From Azonexus sp. R2A61 (GTDB lineage Bacteria > Pseudomonadota > Gammaproteobacteria > Burkholderiales > Rhodocyclaceae): a stretch of 64,000 nucleotides of DNA. Below are positions 37,188 through 45,432 of the stretch, piece after piece; position 1 is the first letter of the stretch; each line of letters begins with the position of its first letter. The stretch lies in assembly GCF_021401135.1 (NCBI RefSeq), contig NZ_JACBFO010000001.1:558001-622000 (forward strand). The letters run 5' to 3'. The notes under the pieces are model-generated. The model was not told the origin of the DNA. It ran no database searches and worked only from the letters and a program-made list of their open reading frames with translations. The position numbers were made by a program, and so were the translations under genes.

Positions 37188-38047
37188 TCGAAACCAACCG
37201 CATCACCCGTTACTGGCGTATTTTCCGGCTGGGATTGCTGATCCTGGCCGGTACGCTGGTTGCCCTGACGCTGTTTCGCATCTGCGGCGACCGTCGCCGC
37301 CTGTTGCTCAAGCAGAGCTGGTCGGCTGCCCTGCTCGATGCGCTGGGTATCGAACTGGAAGCCGATCTGACGCACGTTGAGCCGGGGGTGCTGCTCGTTG
37401 CCAACCACGTTTCCTGGGTCGATATCTTCGTGATCAACGCCGCCTTGCCGGCGGCTTTCGTGTCCAAGGAAGAAGTCCGGCGCTGGCCGGTGATCGGCTG
37501 GCTGGCGGGGAAGAACGATACCATCTTCCTGCGCCGCGGCAGTCGCGGCCATGCCCGACTGATCAACGAACAGGTTGCGGCGATCCTGGCCGCCGGCAAG
37601 CACGTCGCAGTTTTTCCGGAAGGCACGACAACCGATGGCCGTGCCCTGCTGCACTTCCATGCGGCCCTGCTGCAACCGGCGCTGGCCGCCGGTCGGCCGG
37701 TGCTGCCGGCGGCCATTTCCTACTGGGAACTGAACGGCGAACGGAGTCTGGCGCCGCGCTACGACGGCGATATTTCGCTCGGCACCTGTACCGCGGCGAT
37801 ACTCCGGCGGCCGCGGATCATTGCCCGCCTGGTCACGACCCCGCTGCGCGGGACGGACGGCGCGGACCGCAAGCAGGTTGCCGCCGAGGCACGAGAGGCG
37901 ATTGCGCTGGCTGCCGGGCTGCCAGCGACGGCAGCGTACGGCATATCGCCGGCCGCGCCGCCGGTTGCAGTGTTACAGGCGGGCGGGCATGCGGCCGGCC
38001 AGTTCGCGTTGCTCGCGGGTGGCGGCGCCGAGCAGCGCGAAACCTGA
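37184..38047 (+). CDS. 1-acylglycerol-phosphate/lyso-ornithine-lipid acyltransferase (PlsC/OlsA type)
   Basis: PlsC-domain membrane protein with NHVSWVDIFVIN (HxxxxD) near residue 72 and FPEGTTTDGRALLHFH near 145. The frame has no ATG near its start. A TTG at 37235 would begin inside the first hydrophobic segment, whereas a CTG at 37184 overlaps the olsB stop as CTGA and keeps ITRYWRIFRLG before the membrane helix. I give the longer form (287 residues) with doubt about the start. The 3' end overlaps the convergent reductase gene by 75 nt. Confidence 0.85.
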   Translation: MIETNRITRYWRIFRLGLLILAGTLVALTLFRICGDRRRLLLKQSWSAALLDALGIELEADLTHVEPGVLLVANHVSWVDIFVINAALPAAFVSKEEVRRWPVIGWLAGKNDTIFLRRGSRGHARLINEQVAAILAAGKHVAVFPEGTTTDGRALLHFHAALLQPALAAGRPVLPAAISYWELNGERSLAPRYDGDISLGTCTAAILRRPRIIARLVTTPLRGTDGADRKQVAAEAREAIALAAGLPATAAYGISPAAPPVAVLQAGGHAAGQFALLAGGGAEQRET

Positions 38048-39115
38048 CGGCGTCGCGTCGGCCGTCTCAAACAATGCCCGTACGCCTTCGCCGTCGAGGC
38101 TTTCCTGCCATTGGCCGGCTCCGCCCGGTGGCGGACAGACAACGCCCGGGCACGATGGCAGCTTGATGGCGACCGGCATTGCCGGAAAACTGACCGGTGT
38201 TTCCTTGCCGCACAGCGTTTGCGCCAGCGCCCGGGCACCGTGCATGATCGGCAGGATGTAAGGCAGCACCAGACCGGCGATTTCGGCGCAGTCGCCGAGC
38301 GCGTAGATATCCGGGTTTGAGGTCTGAAGCAGGCGATCGGTCAGGATGCCGCGACCGGTTTGCAGGCCGGCGGCGCTGGCCAGTGTCAGATTTGGACGCA
38401 GGCCGACTGCCGAAAGCACCAGGCCGGCGTGATAGCTGCGGCCAAGCGCATCGTGCAGACGATAGCCGCCTTCCTCGTGTTCGATGCCGATGATCCGGCA
38501 GCCCAGGTGACAGGCGACGCCCGTCGCTTCCAGTCGACGGCGCAGGAAGGCTGCGGCTTCCGTCGGCAGCAGGCCGGTCAGCAGCTGGTTTTCGATGTCG
38601 AACAGCTGAACCTCGAGTCCGGCGCTGCGCAGGTCGTTGGCGAATTCGCAACCGACCAGCCCGCCACCGATCAGCGCGACCGAGCGTTTGCCGGCAAGAC
38701 GGGTGCGGAACAGCGCATAGTCATCGAGCGTATTGACCGACAGGATTTCGTCGGCAGCCTTGCCGGCCAGCGGCAGGCGGATCGGCCTGGCTCCGACGGC
38801 GAGGACCAGCTGGCCATAATCGAGCGGTCCCGCACTGGTGTCGATGACATGCGCCTGGGCGTCCAGGTGGTGGGCTTCGACGTGCGGCCGGATGTCGATA
38901 CCCAGTTGTTCACGTAGCTTGTCGACCGGTGTGACGACCAGTTGCGACGGGGTCTTGTTCAGGGCGAATGCGTTTGACAGGTTGGGTTTCGAATAAAAGT
39001 GTCCGTCGTCGGCCGTCAGCAGCACAATCTCGCGCTGCTTGTCGAGTTTGCGGATTTCCCGGGCCAGCGTGACGCCGGCTTGGCCGCTGCCGATGATCAC
39101 CAATCGTTCATGCAT
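37973..39115 (-). CDS. FAD-dependent rubredoxin reductase-like oxidoreductase
   Basis: 380-residue pyridine nucleotide-disulphide oxidoreductase family protein without redox cysteines, as in rubredoxin reductases. FAD site VIIGSGQAGVTLAREIRK at residue 6, NAD(P)H site VALIGGGLVGCEFANDL near 147, and the second FAD motif NPDIYALGDCAEI near 270 are visible. It is the last gene of the cyanase cluster and would pass electrons to the rubredoxin at 43903. Its end overlaps the convergent acyltransferase by 75 nt. Confidence 0.85.
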   Translation of the reverse strand: MHERLVIIGSGQAGVTLAREIRKLDKQREIVLLTADDGHFYSKPNLSNAFALNKTPSQLVVTPVDKLREQLGIDIRPHVEAHHLDAQAHVIDTSAGPLDYGQLVLAVGARPIRLPLAGKAADEILSVNTLDDYALFRTRLAGKRSVALIGGGLVGCEFANDLRSAGLEVQLFDIENQLLTGLLPTEAAAFLRRRLEATGVACHLGCRIIGIEHEEGGYRLHDALGRSYHAGLVLSAVGLRPNLTLASAAGLQTGRGILTDRLLQTSNPDIYALGDCAEIAGLVLPYILPIMHGARALAQTLCGKETPVSFPAMPVAIKLPSCPGVVCPPPGGAGQWQESLDGEGVRALFETADATPSGFALLGAATREQRELAGRMPARL

Positions 39116-39160
39116 GTCTCTCTCCTCGGGCGACGGGGCCGCGGGCTGCGGCCCCGTCGT

Positions 39161-39505
39161 TCAGGCGCCCTCGAATTCCTCGTAGGCGCGTACCGCTTCC
39201 GCGGCGTACATCAGCGTCGGGCCTCCGCCCATGTAGACGCAGATGGCCAGGGTTTCCATCAGCTGTTCGCGAGTCACGCCCAGCTTGATCAGTGCCTTGA
39301 CGTGAAAGCCGATGCAGGCATCGCAACGCGATGCGACGCCGATCGCCAGTGCGGTCAACTCCTTGTTCAGGGCAGAAATGCTGCCCTCGGCGAGGGCGCC
39401 CTGCGACATCTGGCCGAAGCCCTTCATGGTCTCCGGGATGGCGCTGCGCAGCTTGCCCAGCGCCTTCGAGACGTCGCCGGTAATGACGGCAAACGATTTG
39501 CTCAT
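39161..39505 (-). CDS. AhpD-like carboxymuconolactone decarboxylase family protein
   Basis: 114-residue CMD/AhpD-fold protein with the redox CDACIGFH (CxxC and His) near residue 62, as in AhpD-type peroxidase partners. The start ATG at 39505 is one base from the OsmC-type gene's stop, indicating co-translation. In this cluster it likely handles peroxides or other reactive products; no specific substrate can be named. Confidence 0.85.
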   Translation of the reverse strand: MSKSFAVITGDVSKALGKLRSAIPETMKGFGQMSQGALAEGSISALNKELTALAIGVASRCDACIGFHVKALIKLGVTREQLMETLAICVYMGGGPTLMYAAEAVRAYEEFEGA

Positions 39506-39506
39506 C

Positions 39507-40052
39507 TCAGGCCTCGTCGACCCTGGCAATGCTCATCGGCACCGGATTGCGCATGCTGTTGGCGACCGGTGAGAAGTAGTTGGCGTGCTGGACGATGTCG
39601 TCGAGTTCGGCCTTGCTGGCATCGCCTTCGACGATGACCCTGACGCGGATTTCCTTGAAGCCCATGTCTTCCGGCTTGCGCTCGGCACCGCCGGCACCCC
39701 AGGCGCCGGTGTTGCCGATGTCGGCTTCGAGGAAGATTTCCAGACGGCTTAGCTTGACTTCGCGGTAGGTTGCGACGGCGGTGATGCCGACGCCCAGGCA
39801 GCCACCGAGTGCCGACAGGACGATTTCGCCCGGCGCCGGGGCGGTGTTCTCGCCGAACAGGTGCAGCGGCTCGTCGACGACGACCGGGTTGTGGATGCCG
39901 ACGTAGCTCCAGGAGCGGAACTGCCCCTGCATGACGGTGTGCACCTTGTTGGTGCCGCGGCGTTCCGGGTTTTCGCGGCCGCCGGCGGCGAACTTCAGCA
40001 GGCCTTCGCGATCGATCGGACGCAGGTAGGTTTTGACGGTTTCAGCAGACAT
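39507..40052 (-). CDS. OsmC-family protein
   Basis: 181-residue OsmC/Ohr-fold protein. The stretch PGEIVLSALGGCLGVGITAVATYREVKLSRLEI holds the conserved Cys of the family, though only this one active-site Cys is obvious. OsmC proteins reduce organic hydroperoxides or act on related electrophiles. The start MSAETVKTYL at 40052 is preferred over an upstream in-frame ATG at 40064. It sits between cynS and the AhpD-like gene. Confidence 0.85.
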   Translation of the reverse strand: MSAETVKTYLRPIDREGLLKFAAGGRENPERRGTNKVHTVMQGQFRSWSYVGIHNPVVVDEPLHLFGENTAPAPGEIVLSALGGCLGVGITAVATYREVKLSRLEIFLEADIGNTGAWGAGGAERKPEDMGFKEIRVRVIVEGDASKAELDDIVQHANYFSPVANSMRNPVPMSIARVDEA

Positions 40053-40179
40053 GATGGACTCCATGGGGTTGGGTTGAATCGGAATTCAGGCGTGAGCAGC
40101 CCCCGGCTCGCCGCGGCGAACCAAAAAACGGCTCGGTGGTTTGGGAAGGCCCCGTCCCGGCCGGACAGGGCTTAGGGAC

Positions 40180-40623
40180 TCAGTAGGTCTTGTACGGCAG
40201 GAACTTGCCGGACATGGTGATGCTGACGCGGTCGCCCATGGGGTTCGGCTCGCGTTGCAGATCCATCTTGAAGTCGATGGCAGACATGATGCCGTCGCCG
40301 AATTCCTCGTGGATCAGTTCCTTGAAGGTGGTGCCATAGACGCTGATCAGCTCGTAGAAGCGGTAGATCAGCGGATCGGTCGGCACGGCGGTCGGCAGCG
40401 AGCCCTTGTAGGGCACGACCTGCAGCAGCTTGACGGCCTCTTCCGGCAGATCGAAGGTGCTGCCGAGGATCGCTGCCTGTTCCGGGCTGAAGGTCATTTG
40501 ACCGAGGCAGCCGGCGGTGACCCATTCCTTGGACAGGCCGATCTTGCCGGCCACGTCGGCCCACTTGATGCCCTTGTTCACCTTGGCGGCGATGATCAGT
40601 TCGGTAACGTCGTTGCGGTTCAT
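40180..40623 (-). CDS. cynS: Cyanate hydratase (cyanase)
   Basis: 147-residue cyanase converting cyanate and bicarbonate to CO2 and ammonia via carbamate. The catalytic triad Arg/Glu/Ser of CynS is found in YRFYELISVYGTTFKELIHEEFGDGIMSAIDF, and the N-terminal helix bundle starts with MNRNDVTELIIAAKVNKGIKWADVA. The length is close to that of E. coli CynS. It lies 22 nt downstream of the transporter ATPase gene and a 127-nt gap separates it from the OsmC gene. Confidence 0.96.
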   Translation of the reverse strand: MNRNDVTELIIAAKVNKGIKWADVAGKIGLSKEWVTAGCLGQMTFSPEQAAILGSTFDLPEEAVKLLQVVPYKGSLPTAVPTDPLIYRFYELISVYGTTFKELIHEEFGDGIMSAIDFKMDLQREPNPMGDRVSITMSGKFLPYKTY

Positions 40624-40645
40624 GGTGTTTTCTCCTGAGGGGGGG

Positions 40646-41557
40646 TTAGTGATTGACGACCTGTTTCAATTGCGGGGCTTGTCGAAAGCTTGCGCCTGCC
40701 GGCGCCTCCTCCTCGAGCAGGCCGGGACGGACGACCGGCGGATGCTTCGGGTCATGCAGCACCGTCGTGTCGCTGCCGGCGTAGTTCTTGGAACGATTCA
40801 CCAGGAAATCGACCAGATGGTTGCGGATGCGGTAGAACTGCGGGTCGTGGTGCATGTCGGCCCGCGTCCGGTCGCGCGGCATGGTGATCTCGACGATCTC
40901 GGCGATCTTGGCCAGCGGCCCGTTGCTCATCAGGATCACCTTGTCGGCGAGCAGGATCGCCTCGTCGACGTCGTGGGTGATCATGAACACCGTCTGGTGC
41001 GTGGCCTGGACGATCTTCAGCAACTCGTCCTGGATGGTGCCGCGGGTCAGCGCGTCGAGTGCGCCGAACGGTTCGTCGAGCAGCAGCATCTTCGGTTCGA
41101 TGGCGAAGGCGCGGGCGATGCCGACGCGTTGCTTCATGCCGCCCGATAGTTCGGCGGGCTTCTTGTCGATGGCGTGGCCGAGGCCGACCATCTCCAGGTA
41201 GCGGGTGCTGTGCTCGGCGATCTTCGCCTTGCTCCAGTCCGGCCAGCGCGACTTGACGGCGAAGGCGACATTGGCGAGCACGCTCATCCACGGCATCAGC
41301 GCATGGTTCTGGAAGACGACGCCGCGATCCAGGCTGGGGCCGGAGACCTCCCGGCCGTCCATGATCACGCCGCCGGCGGTGGCGTCCTCGAGTCCGGCGA
41401 GGACGTTGAGGATGGTCGTCTTGCCGCAGCCGGAGTGGCCGATGATGCAGACGAATTCGCCCTTGTCGATGCCGAAGTGGATGTCCTGGAAGACCGGCGG
41501 ATGGGCGCCCGGGTAGGCTTTCTTGAGCCCCTCGATGCTGAGGAAATGGGTGGTCAT
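40646..41557 (-). CDS. cynD: ABC transporter ATPase, nitrate/cyanate type
   Basis: 303-residue NrtD/CynD/SsuB-type ATPase. Walker A IGHSGCGKTTIL near residue 40, signature LSGGMKQRVGIARAF near 137, Walker B MLLLDEPFGALD and ITHDVDEAIL are all intact. The 50-residue C-terminal tail contains a DPKHPPVVRPGLLEEE stretch. It energises the permease at 41563. The cyanate specificity is taken from the adjacent cynS; the real substrate could be a related nitrogen compound. Confidence 0.9.
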   Translation of the reverse strand: MTTHFLSIEGLKKAYPGAHPPVFQDIHFGIDKGEFVCIIGHSGCGKTTILNVLAGLEDATAGGVIMDGREVSGPSLDRGVVFQNHALMPWMSVLANVAFAVKSRWPDWSKAKIAEHSTRYLEMVGLGHAIDKKPAELSGGMKQRVGIARAFAIEPKMLLLDEPFGALDALTRGTIQDELLKIVQATHQTVFMITHDVDEAILLADKVILMSNGPLAKIAEIVEITMPRDRTRADMHHDPQFYRIRNHLVDFLVNRSKNYAGSDTTVLHDPKHPPVVRPGLLEEEAPAGASFRQAPQLKQVVNH

Positions 41558-41562
41558 GGCGA

Positions 41563-42402
41563 TTACTCCCGGTAGGTGACGAGCTTCTGGAGCACGCCGA
41601 AGCACTGGTCGAGGATCATGCCGACCAGGCCGATCATGGCGACAGCGAAGATGACGTTGGGCAGGGCTAGGTTGTTCCACTCGTTCCACACGAAGTAGCC
41701 GATGCCCGTGCCACCGACCAGCATTTCGGCGGCGACGATGACCAGCCAGGCGATGCCCATCGAGATGCGCATGCCGGTCAGGATGGTCGGCGCGGCGGCC
41801 GGCAGGATGACCTGGAAGGCCTTGCGCAGCGGGCCGACTTCCAGCGTCCGGGCAACGTTGATCCAGTCCTTGCGGACCGAGGCGACACCGAAGGCAGTGT
41901 TGATCAACATCGGCCACAGCGAGCAGATGAAGATCACGAAAATGCCCGATATGTCGGAGTCCTTCAGGCTGTACAGCGCCAGGGGCATCCAGGCCAGCGG
42001 TGAAATCGGTTTGAGGATCTGGATGAACGGATTGAAGGCCTGGAACAGCAGTGGCGACATGCCGATCGCGAAGCCGAGCGGCAGTGCGACCGCAACGGCA
42101 AGCAGGAAGCCGATGCCGACGCGGATCAGCGAGTGGCCGAGCTGAATGCCGATGCCCTTGTCGTTCGGGCCGTTGTCATAGAACGGGTCCGACAGGTAGG
42201 TGACGAACGCTTCGCCGACTTTGGCCGGAGGCGGGAAACCGCTGGCCTTGTCGACCCCCTTTCCCATCAGCGCGGCGTATTCCGCGTCGGCACCATGGTC
42301 GGTTGCTTCTACCGGCCGCGTGGCCACCGACCAGGTGCCGATGAACAGGAGGAAGAGCAGCAAGGAGATGAGTCCCGCCCTGAGTGCAAGTCTGCTGGAC
42401 AT
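41563..42402 (-). CDS. cynB: ABC transporter permease, nitrate/cyanate type
   Basis: 279-residue inner-membrane permease with about six hydrophobic segments. An N-terminal segment (AGLISLLLFLLFIGTWSVA) precedes the binding-protein-dependent transport region, with the EAA-like loop AARTLEVGPLRKAFQVILPAAAPTILTGMRIS written here as VARTLEVGPL and VILPAAAPTILTG. It is 5 nt upstream of the ATPase gene and 10 nt downstream of the binding-protein gene. Confidence 0.9.
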   Translation of the reverse strand: MSSRLALRAGLISLLLFLLFIGTWSVATRPVEATDHGADAEYAALMGKGVDKASGFPPPAKVGEAFVTYLSDPFYDNGPNDKGIGIQLGHSLIRVGIGFLLAVAVALPLGFAIGMSPLLFQAFNPFIQILKPISPLAWMPLALYSLKDSDISGIFVIFICSLWPMLINTAFGVASVRKDWINVARTLEVGPLRKAFQVILPAAAPTILTGMRISMGIAWLVIVAAEMLVGGTGIGYFVWNEWNNLALPNVIFAVAMIGLVGMILDQCFGVLQKLVTYRE

Positions 42403-42412
42403 GATTCGCTCC

Positions 42413-43756
42413 TCAGGCTTTCCGGATGGCGAAGCTGTTGGCGTAGGCTTCGGCCTTGGCCGGATCGAATTCCTTGCCCATCACCTTGACCTTGCGCAGG
42501 TTCTCCTTGGGCGGGTTCATGCCCAGTTCGCTCATGTACTTGCGTGCATCGGTGAGCAGGTAGACCTTTTCCGCGATGTCCTTGTAGCGAACGTCGCCCT
42601 TCACGTAACCCCAGCGCTTCATCTGGGTCAGGATCCAGTAAGCCATCGAATACCAGGGGAAAGGATCGTAGTCGACACGTTCCGGCACATTGACCACATT
42701 GCCCAGGCCGTCGGCGAATTTTCCGGTCAACACCTGGTCGAGCACTGCTTTCGGCTGATTCAGGTAGTTGGCCGGCGCCAGTACTTCGGCCATGATCGAG
42801 CGGTTTTTCGGATCGCGGGCCATCGCCGCCGATTTCAGGATGGCACGGTAGAGTGCCGCGAACGTGTTGGGGTTCTGCTTGATGAAGTCGGTCGGGATGG
42901 AGAACGAACAGCAGGGGTGGCCATCCCAGATGTCGCGCGACAGGATGTGGATGAAGCCCAGTTCGTCGTATACCGCGCGCTGGTTGACCGGGTCGGGTCC
43001 GAGGAAGCCGTCGATGTTGCCGGCACGCAGGTTGGCGACCATTTCGGGCGGGGCGACGACGCGCAACTGGACGTCGGTGTCCGGATTGATGCCGTGTTCG
43101 GCCAGGTAGTAGCGCAACAGCAGGTTGTGAATCGAGAACTCGAACGGGATGGCGAATTTGAAGCCCTTCCAGTTCTTCGGGTCGCGGTTGTTCTTGTGTT
43201 TGTTGGCCAGGATGATCGCCTGACCGTTGACGTTCTGGATCGTCATCACGTTGGTCGGCATCGCGTTGGAACCGACACCCATCGAGATGGCCAGCGGCAT
43301 CGGTGCCAACATCTGGGCCGCGTCGTATTCACGATTCATCGTCTTGTCACGGATCAGCGCCCAGCCGGCAGTTTTCATCATCGTCACGTTGAGCCCCTCT
43401 TTTTTGTAGAAGCCGAGAGGGTCGGCCATGATCAACGGGCTGGCGCAGGTGATCGGGATGAAGCCGACTTTCAGGTCCTTCTTTTCCAGGCTGCCCTTTT
43501 CCTGGGCCATTGCTTCCAGGGCACCGAAGGGGATCAACGAGGAAATGGCTGCCCATGCGGTCGACACACCGACCGTGCGCAAAAAGTGGCGGCGTTCCTC
43601 GTCCTTGGGGAAGAGTGCGCGCATCACGGTGGACTGGATCACCCGCTGGTTGAGCGCTTCGGTTTCCGCCAGATCGTGTTCCGCCTGACTGGCGTGCCGG
43701 CCGCAATTGCAGGCCGACAGTTCGGTGTTGGGGTCGAAGGGGTTGTTGAGGGACAT
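42413..43756 (-). CDS. cynA: ABC transporter substrate-binding protein (NrtA/CynA type) with Tat-like signal
   Basis: 447-residue NrtA/CynA-family binding protein. The N-terminus is long: about 65 residues, including ACNCGRHAS, precede a Tat-like signal RRHFLRTVGVSTAWAAISSLIPFG. The mature part begins near LKVGFIPITCASPLIMADPLGFYKKEGL and contains MPTNVMTIQNVNGQAIILANKH, typical of the family. I chose MSLNNPFD at 43756, which follows AGGAGCG. Export in folded form is suggested by the twin arginines. Confidence 0.88.
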   Translation of the reverse strand: MSLNNPFDPNTELSACNCGRHASQAEHDLAETEALNQRVIQSTVMRALFPKDEERRHFLRTVGVSTAWAAISSLIPFGALEAMAQEKGSLEKKDLKVGFIPITCASPLIMADPLGFYKKEGLNVTMMKTAGWALIRDKTMNREYDAAQMLAPMPLAISMGVGSNAMPTNVMTIQNVNGQAIILANKHKNNRDPKNWKGFKFAIPFEFSIHNLLLRYYLAEHGINPDTDVQLRVVAPPEMVANLRAGNIDGFLGPDPVNQRAVYDELGFIHILSRDIWDGHPCCSFSIPTDFIKQNPNTFAALYRAILKSAAMARDPKNRSIMAEVLAPANYLNQPKAVLDQVLTGKFADGLGNVVNVPERVDYDPFPWYSMAYWILTQMKRWGYVKGDVRYKDIAEKVYLLTDARKYMSELGMNPPKENLRKVKVMGKEFDPAKAEAYANSFAIRKA

Positions 43757-43902
43757 GGTTCGCTCCTTGGTTTTGATTGATCCGTTGTTGCTATGCAGCA
43801 ATTGTTCCCGGCCGGGACCGCCCTTGTTTTGTGCCTTCGTCGTCGATATTGCCGACGGAGAGAGCACTCAGGTGGTGCATCTGTTGGCCGGGGCTCACCA
43901 TT

Positions 43903-44085
43903 TCAGAACGCCAGGGGCTCGAAATCGGCCTTGGTCACCCCGCACTCGGGGCAGTACCAGTCGTCGGGAATGTCGGCGAAGGCGGTGCCGGGGGCGAGCC
44001 CGCTGTCCGGGTCGCCGATCGCTTCGTCGTACACCCAGTTGCACACCTTGCAGAGCCATTGCGTGGTCTGGACGGTTTCGCTCAT
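43903..44085 (-). CDS. Rubredoxin
   Basis: 60-residue rubredoxin with CKVCNWVYDEAIGDPDSGLAPGTAF near residue 12 and DDWYCPECGVTKADFEPL near residue 40, giving the four iron-binding cysteines. It is a standard rubredoxin, unlike the longer HupI at 4688. It lies 14 nt downstream of the flavoprotein gene in the same operon, and a reductase-like gene at the operon end could reduce it. A 146-nt gap to cynA holds a short palindrome, TCCCGGCCGGGA. Confidence 0.95.
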   Translation of the reverse strand: MSETVQTTQWLCKVCNWVYDEAIGDPDSGLAPGTAFADIPDDWYCPECGVTKADFEPLAF

Positions 44086-44099
44086 CGTCTTCTCCTCGC

Positions 44100-45275
44100 T
44101 CACATGCCGCTGCATTCGTGGCCGCCTTCGATACGCGCGATCTCGCGGCGCAGGTGTTTGGTGGCCGGGGTGACGATGGCGATGAAGTAGGCTTCGCGCA
44201 GGCGGCGTTGCGCCGGATTGCGTACCAGGTAGCCCTTGGCGCCCTGATGCAGCATGGCGGCGTTGGCGGCGCGCAGTGACAGTTCGCCGCCGGCCAGACG
44301 CAGCTTCAGGATATCCAGTGTCCGCTCGCTGCCGGGGCCTTCGGAAAGTTCGTCAGCGATGTCGTAGACCGCGACACGGGCGCCGCGCAGTGCGCTTTCG
44401 ATGTCCTCGACCTGGTCGTCGAGGTACTGATTGACGTGCGCCAGCGTCTTGTTCGACTGCTGCATCAGCTTGCAGCAGGCCTCGATCAGGCCCAGTCCCA
44501 TGCCCATCTGGGCGTGGATCATGCCCGGCTTGATGCGCTTGACGTAGGCCTCGGATTCACTCGGGTGGGCCAGTACCATGTCGTCCGGGATGAAGGTTTC
44601 CTTGAAATGGCAGGCCAAGGTGCGGGTGCCGTCGAGCCCGATGAAGTGGGCGCAATCGACCAGCTTGAAACCAGGCTGTGCGCAATCGACCAGCACGAAG
44701 ACCAGCTTGCCGTCCTCGCCGGCGACCGGACAGCCCGTGGCGAAGACGTGATCGGCACCGAGATTCGAGACCCACGGCAGCACGCCATTGATCACGTAGC
44801 CGTCTTCGACGCGGCGGGCGGCGAGGCGGAAGTCCTCGATTGTGTCGCAAGACTTGACGGTGTTCGACAAGCCGGTGCCGGCCAGTTGTTCGCCGCTGGC
44901 GATGCGCGGCAGGTAGTGCTTCTTCGCCCATTCGTTGCCGGACATCTGGATGTAACGGGCACAGGCCGTCTGGCACCAGACCAGGAAAGCGCTGGACAGG
45001 CATTCGCGGGCAACTTCCTCCATGACCTGGACGACATGCTTCATGCCCAGGCCGTTGCCGCCGAAGGCGCTATCGACGGCACCACGGAAGCCACCGGCCT
45101 GGCCGAGGGCACGCAGGAAAGTCTCCGGATATTCGGCCTTCAGATCGACGTCCAGCACCTTGGGCGTCAGGTGAGTGGCCATCGCGGCACGGACGGCGCC
45201 CAAGTCATCTTCGGCGCAAGGGGCGGGCAGGGTGAAGCCGCGGTGCTCGGCGGCGGCGAGGGTGGCAGTGCTCAT
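44100..45275 (-). CDS. Acyl-CoA dehydrogenase-like flavoprotein, possible monooxygenase
   Basis: 391-residue member of the acyl-CoA dehydrogenase superfamily (helical N-domain, beta-barrel with GTGLSNTVKSCDTIEDF, helical C-domain with SLRAANAAMLHQGAKGYLVRNPAQRRLREAYF). Where dehydrogenases carry the catalytic Glu near their IYEGT motif, this protein seems to read AIVTPATKH, so the usual base is lacking by my eye alignment. That points towards flavin monooxygenases of this fold (DszC/SfnC type). Its promoter is the sigma54 site at 45334. The rubredoxin gene follows after 14 nt. Confidence 0.8.
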   Translation of the reverse strand: MSTATLAAAEHRGFTLPAPCAEDDLGAVRAAMATHLTPKVLDVDLKAEYPETFLRALGQAGGFRGAVDSAFGGNGLGMKHVVQVMEEVARECLSSAFLVWCQTACARYIQMSGNEWAKKHYLPRIASGEQLAGTGLSNTVKSCDTIEDFRLAARRVEDGYVINGVLPWVSNLGADHVFATGCPVAGEDGKLVFVLVDCAQPGFKLVDCAHFIGLDGTRTLACHFKETFIPDDMVLAHPSESEAYVKRIKPGMIHAQMGMGLGLIEACCKLMQQSNKTLAHVNQYLDDQVEDIESALRGARVAVYDIADELSEGPGSERTLDILKLRLAGGELSLRAANAAMLHQGAKGYLVRNPAQRRLREAYFIAIVTPATKHLRREIARIEGGHECSGM

Positions 45276-45333
45276 GGGCGAACTCCTGATCTGGTAGGCA
45301 TGCCCGGGAAAGTGGGCGGGTTGCCTAGGTAAT

Positions 45334-45350
45334 GGCAAGGCGCATGCCAG
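45334..45350 (-). promoter_or_regulatory. Sigma54 (-24/-12) promoter of the cyanase cluster
   Basis: Minus strand reads CTGGCATGCGCCTTGCC, against the consensus YTGGCACGRNNNTTGCW: both the GG and GC dinucleotides and their spacing are exact. It lies about 60 nt upstream of the flavoprotein start. The gene just upstream encodes a sigma54 activator. Confidence 0.85.
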
Positions 45351-45413
45351 TCAGAAATTCGTTGTTAAATCATTCGGTTAGTTGTTGGGCCCGGAAATCA
45401 TGAATCAACATTT

Positions 45414-45432
45414 TGTGAACAATTTGTTTACA
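45414..45432. promoter_or_regulatory. Candidate upstream activator site for the sigma54 activator
   Basis: Imperfect inverted repeat TGTGAAC-AATTT-GTTTACA, about 65-95 bp upstream of the -24/-12 element and overlapping the last codons of the activator gene. Position and symmetry suit an enhancer-like site for the Fis-type HTH. Confidence 0.55.

Noticed and set aside
43806..43817. TCCCGGCCGGGA palindrome between cynA and the rubredoxin gene
   Set aside because: Short G/C palindromes are frequent in this DNA and no T run follows; not called as terminator or operator.
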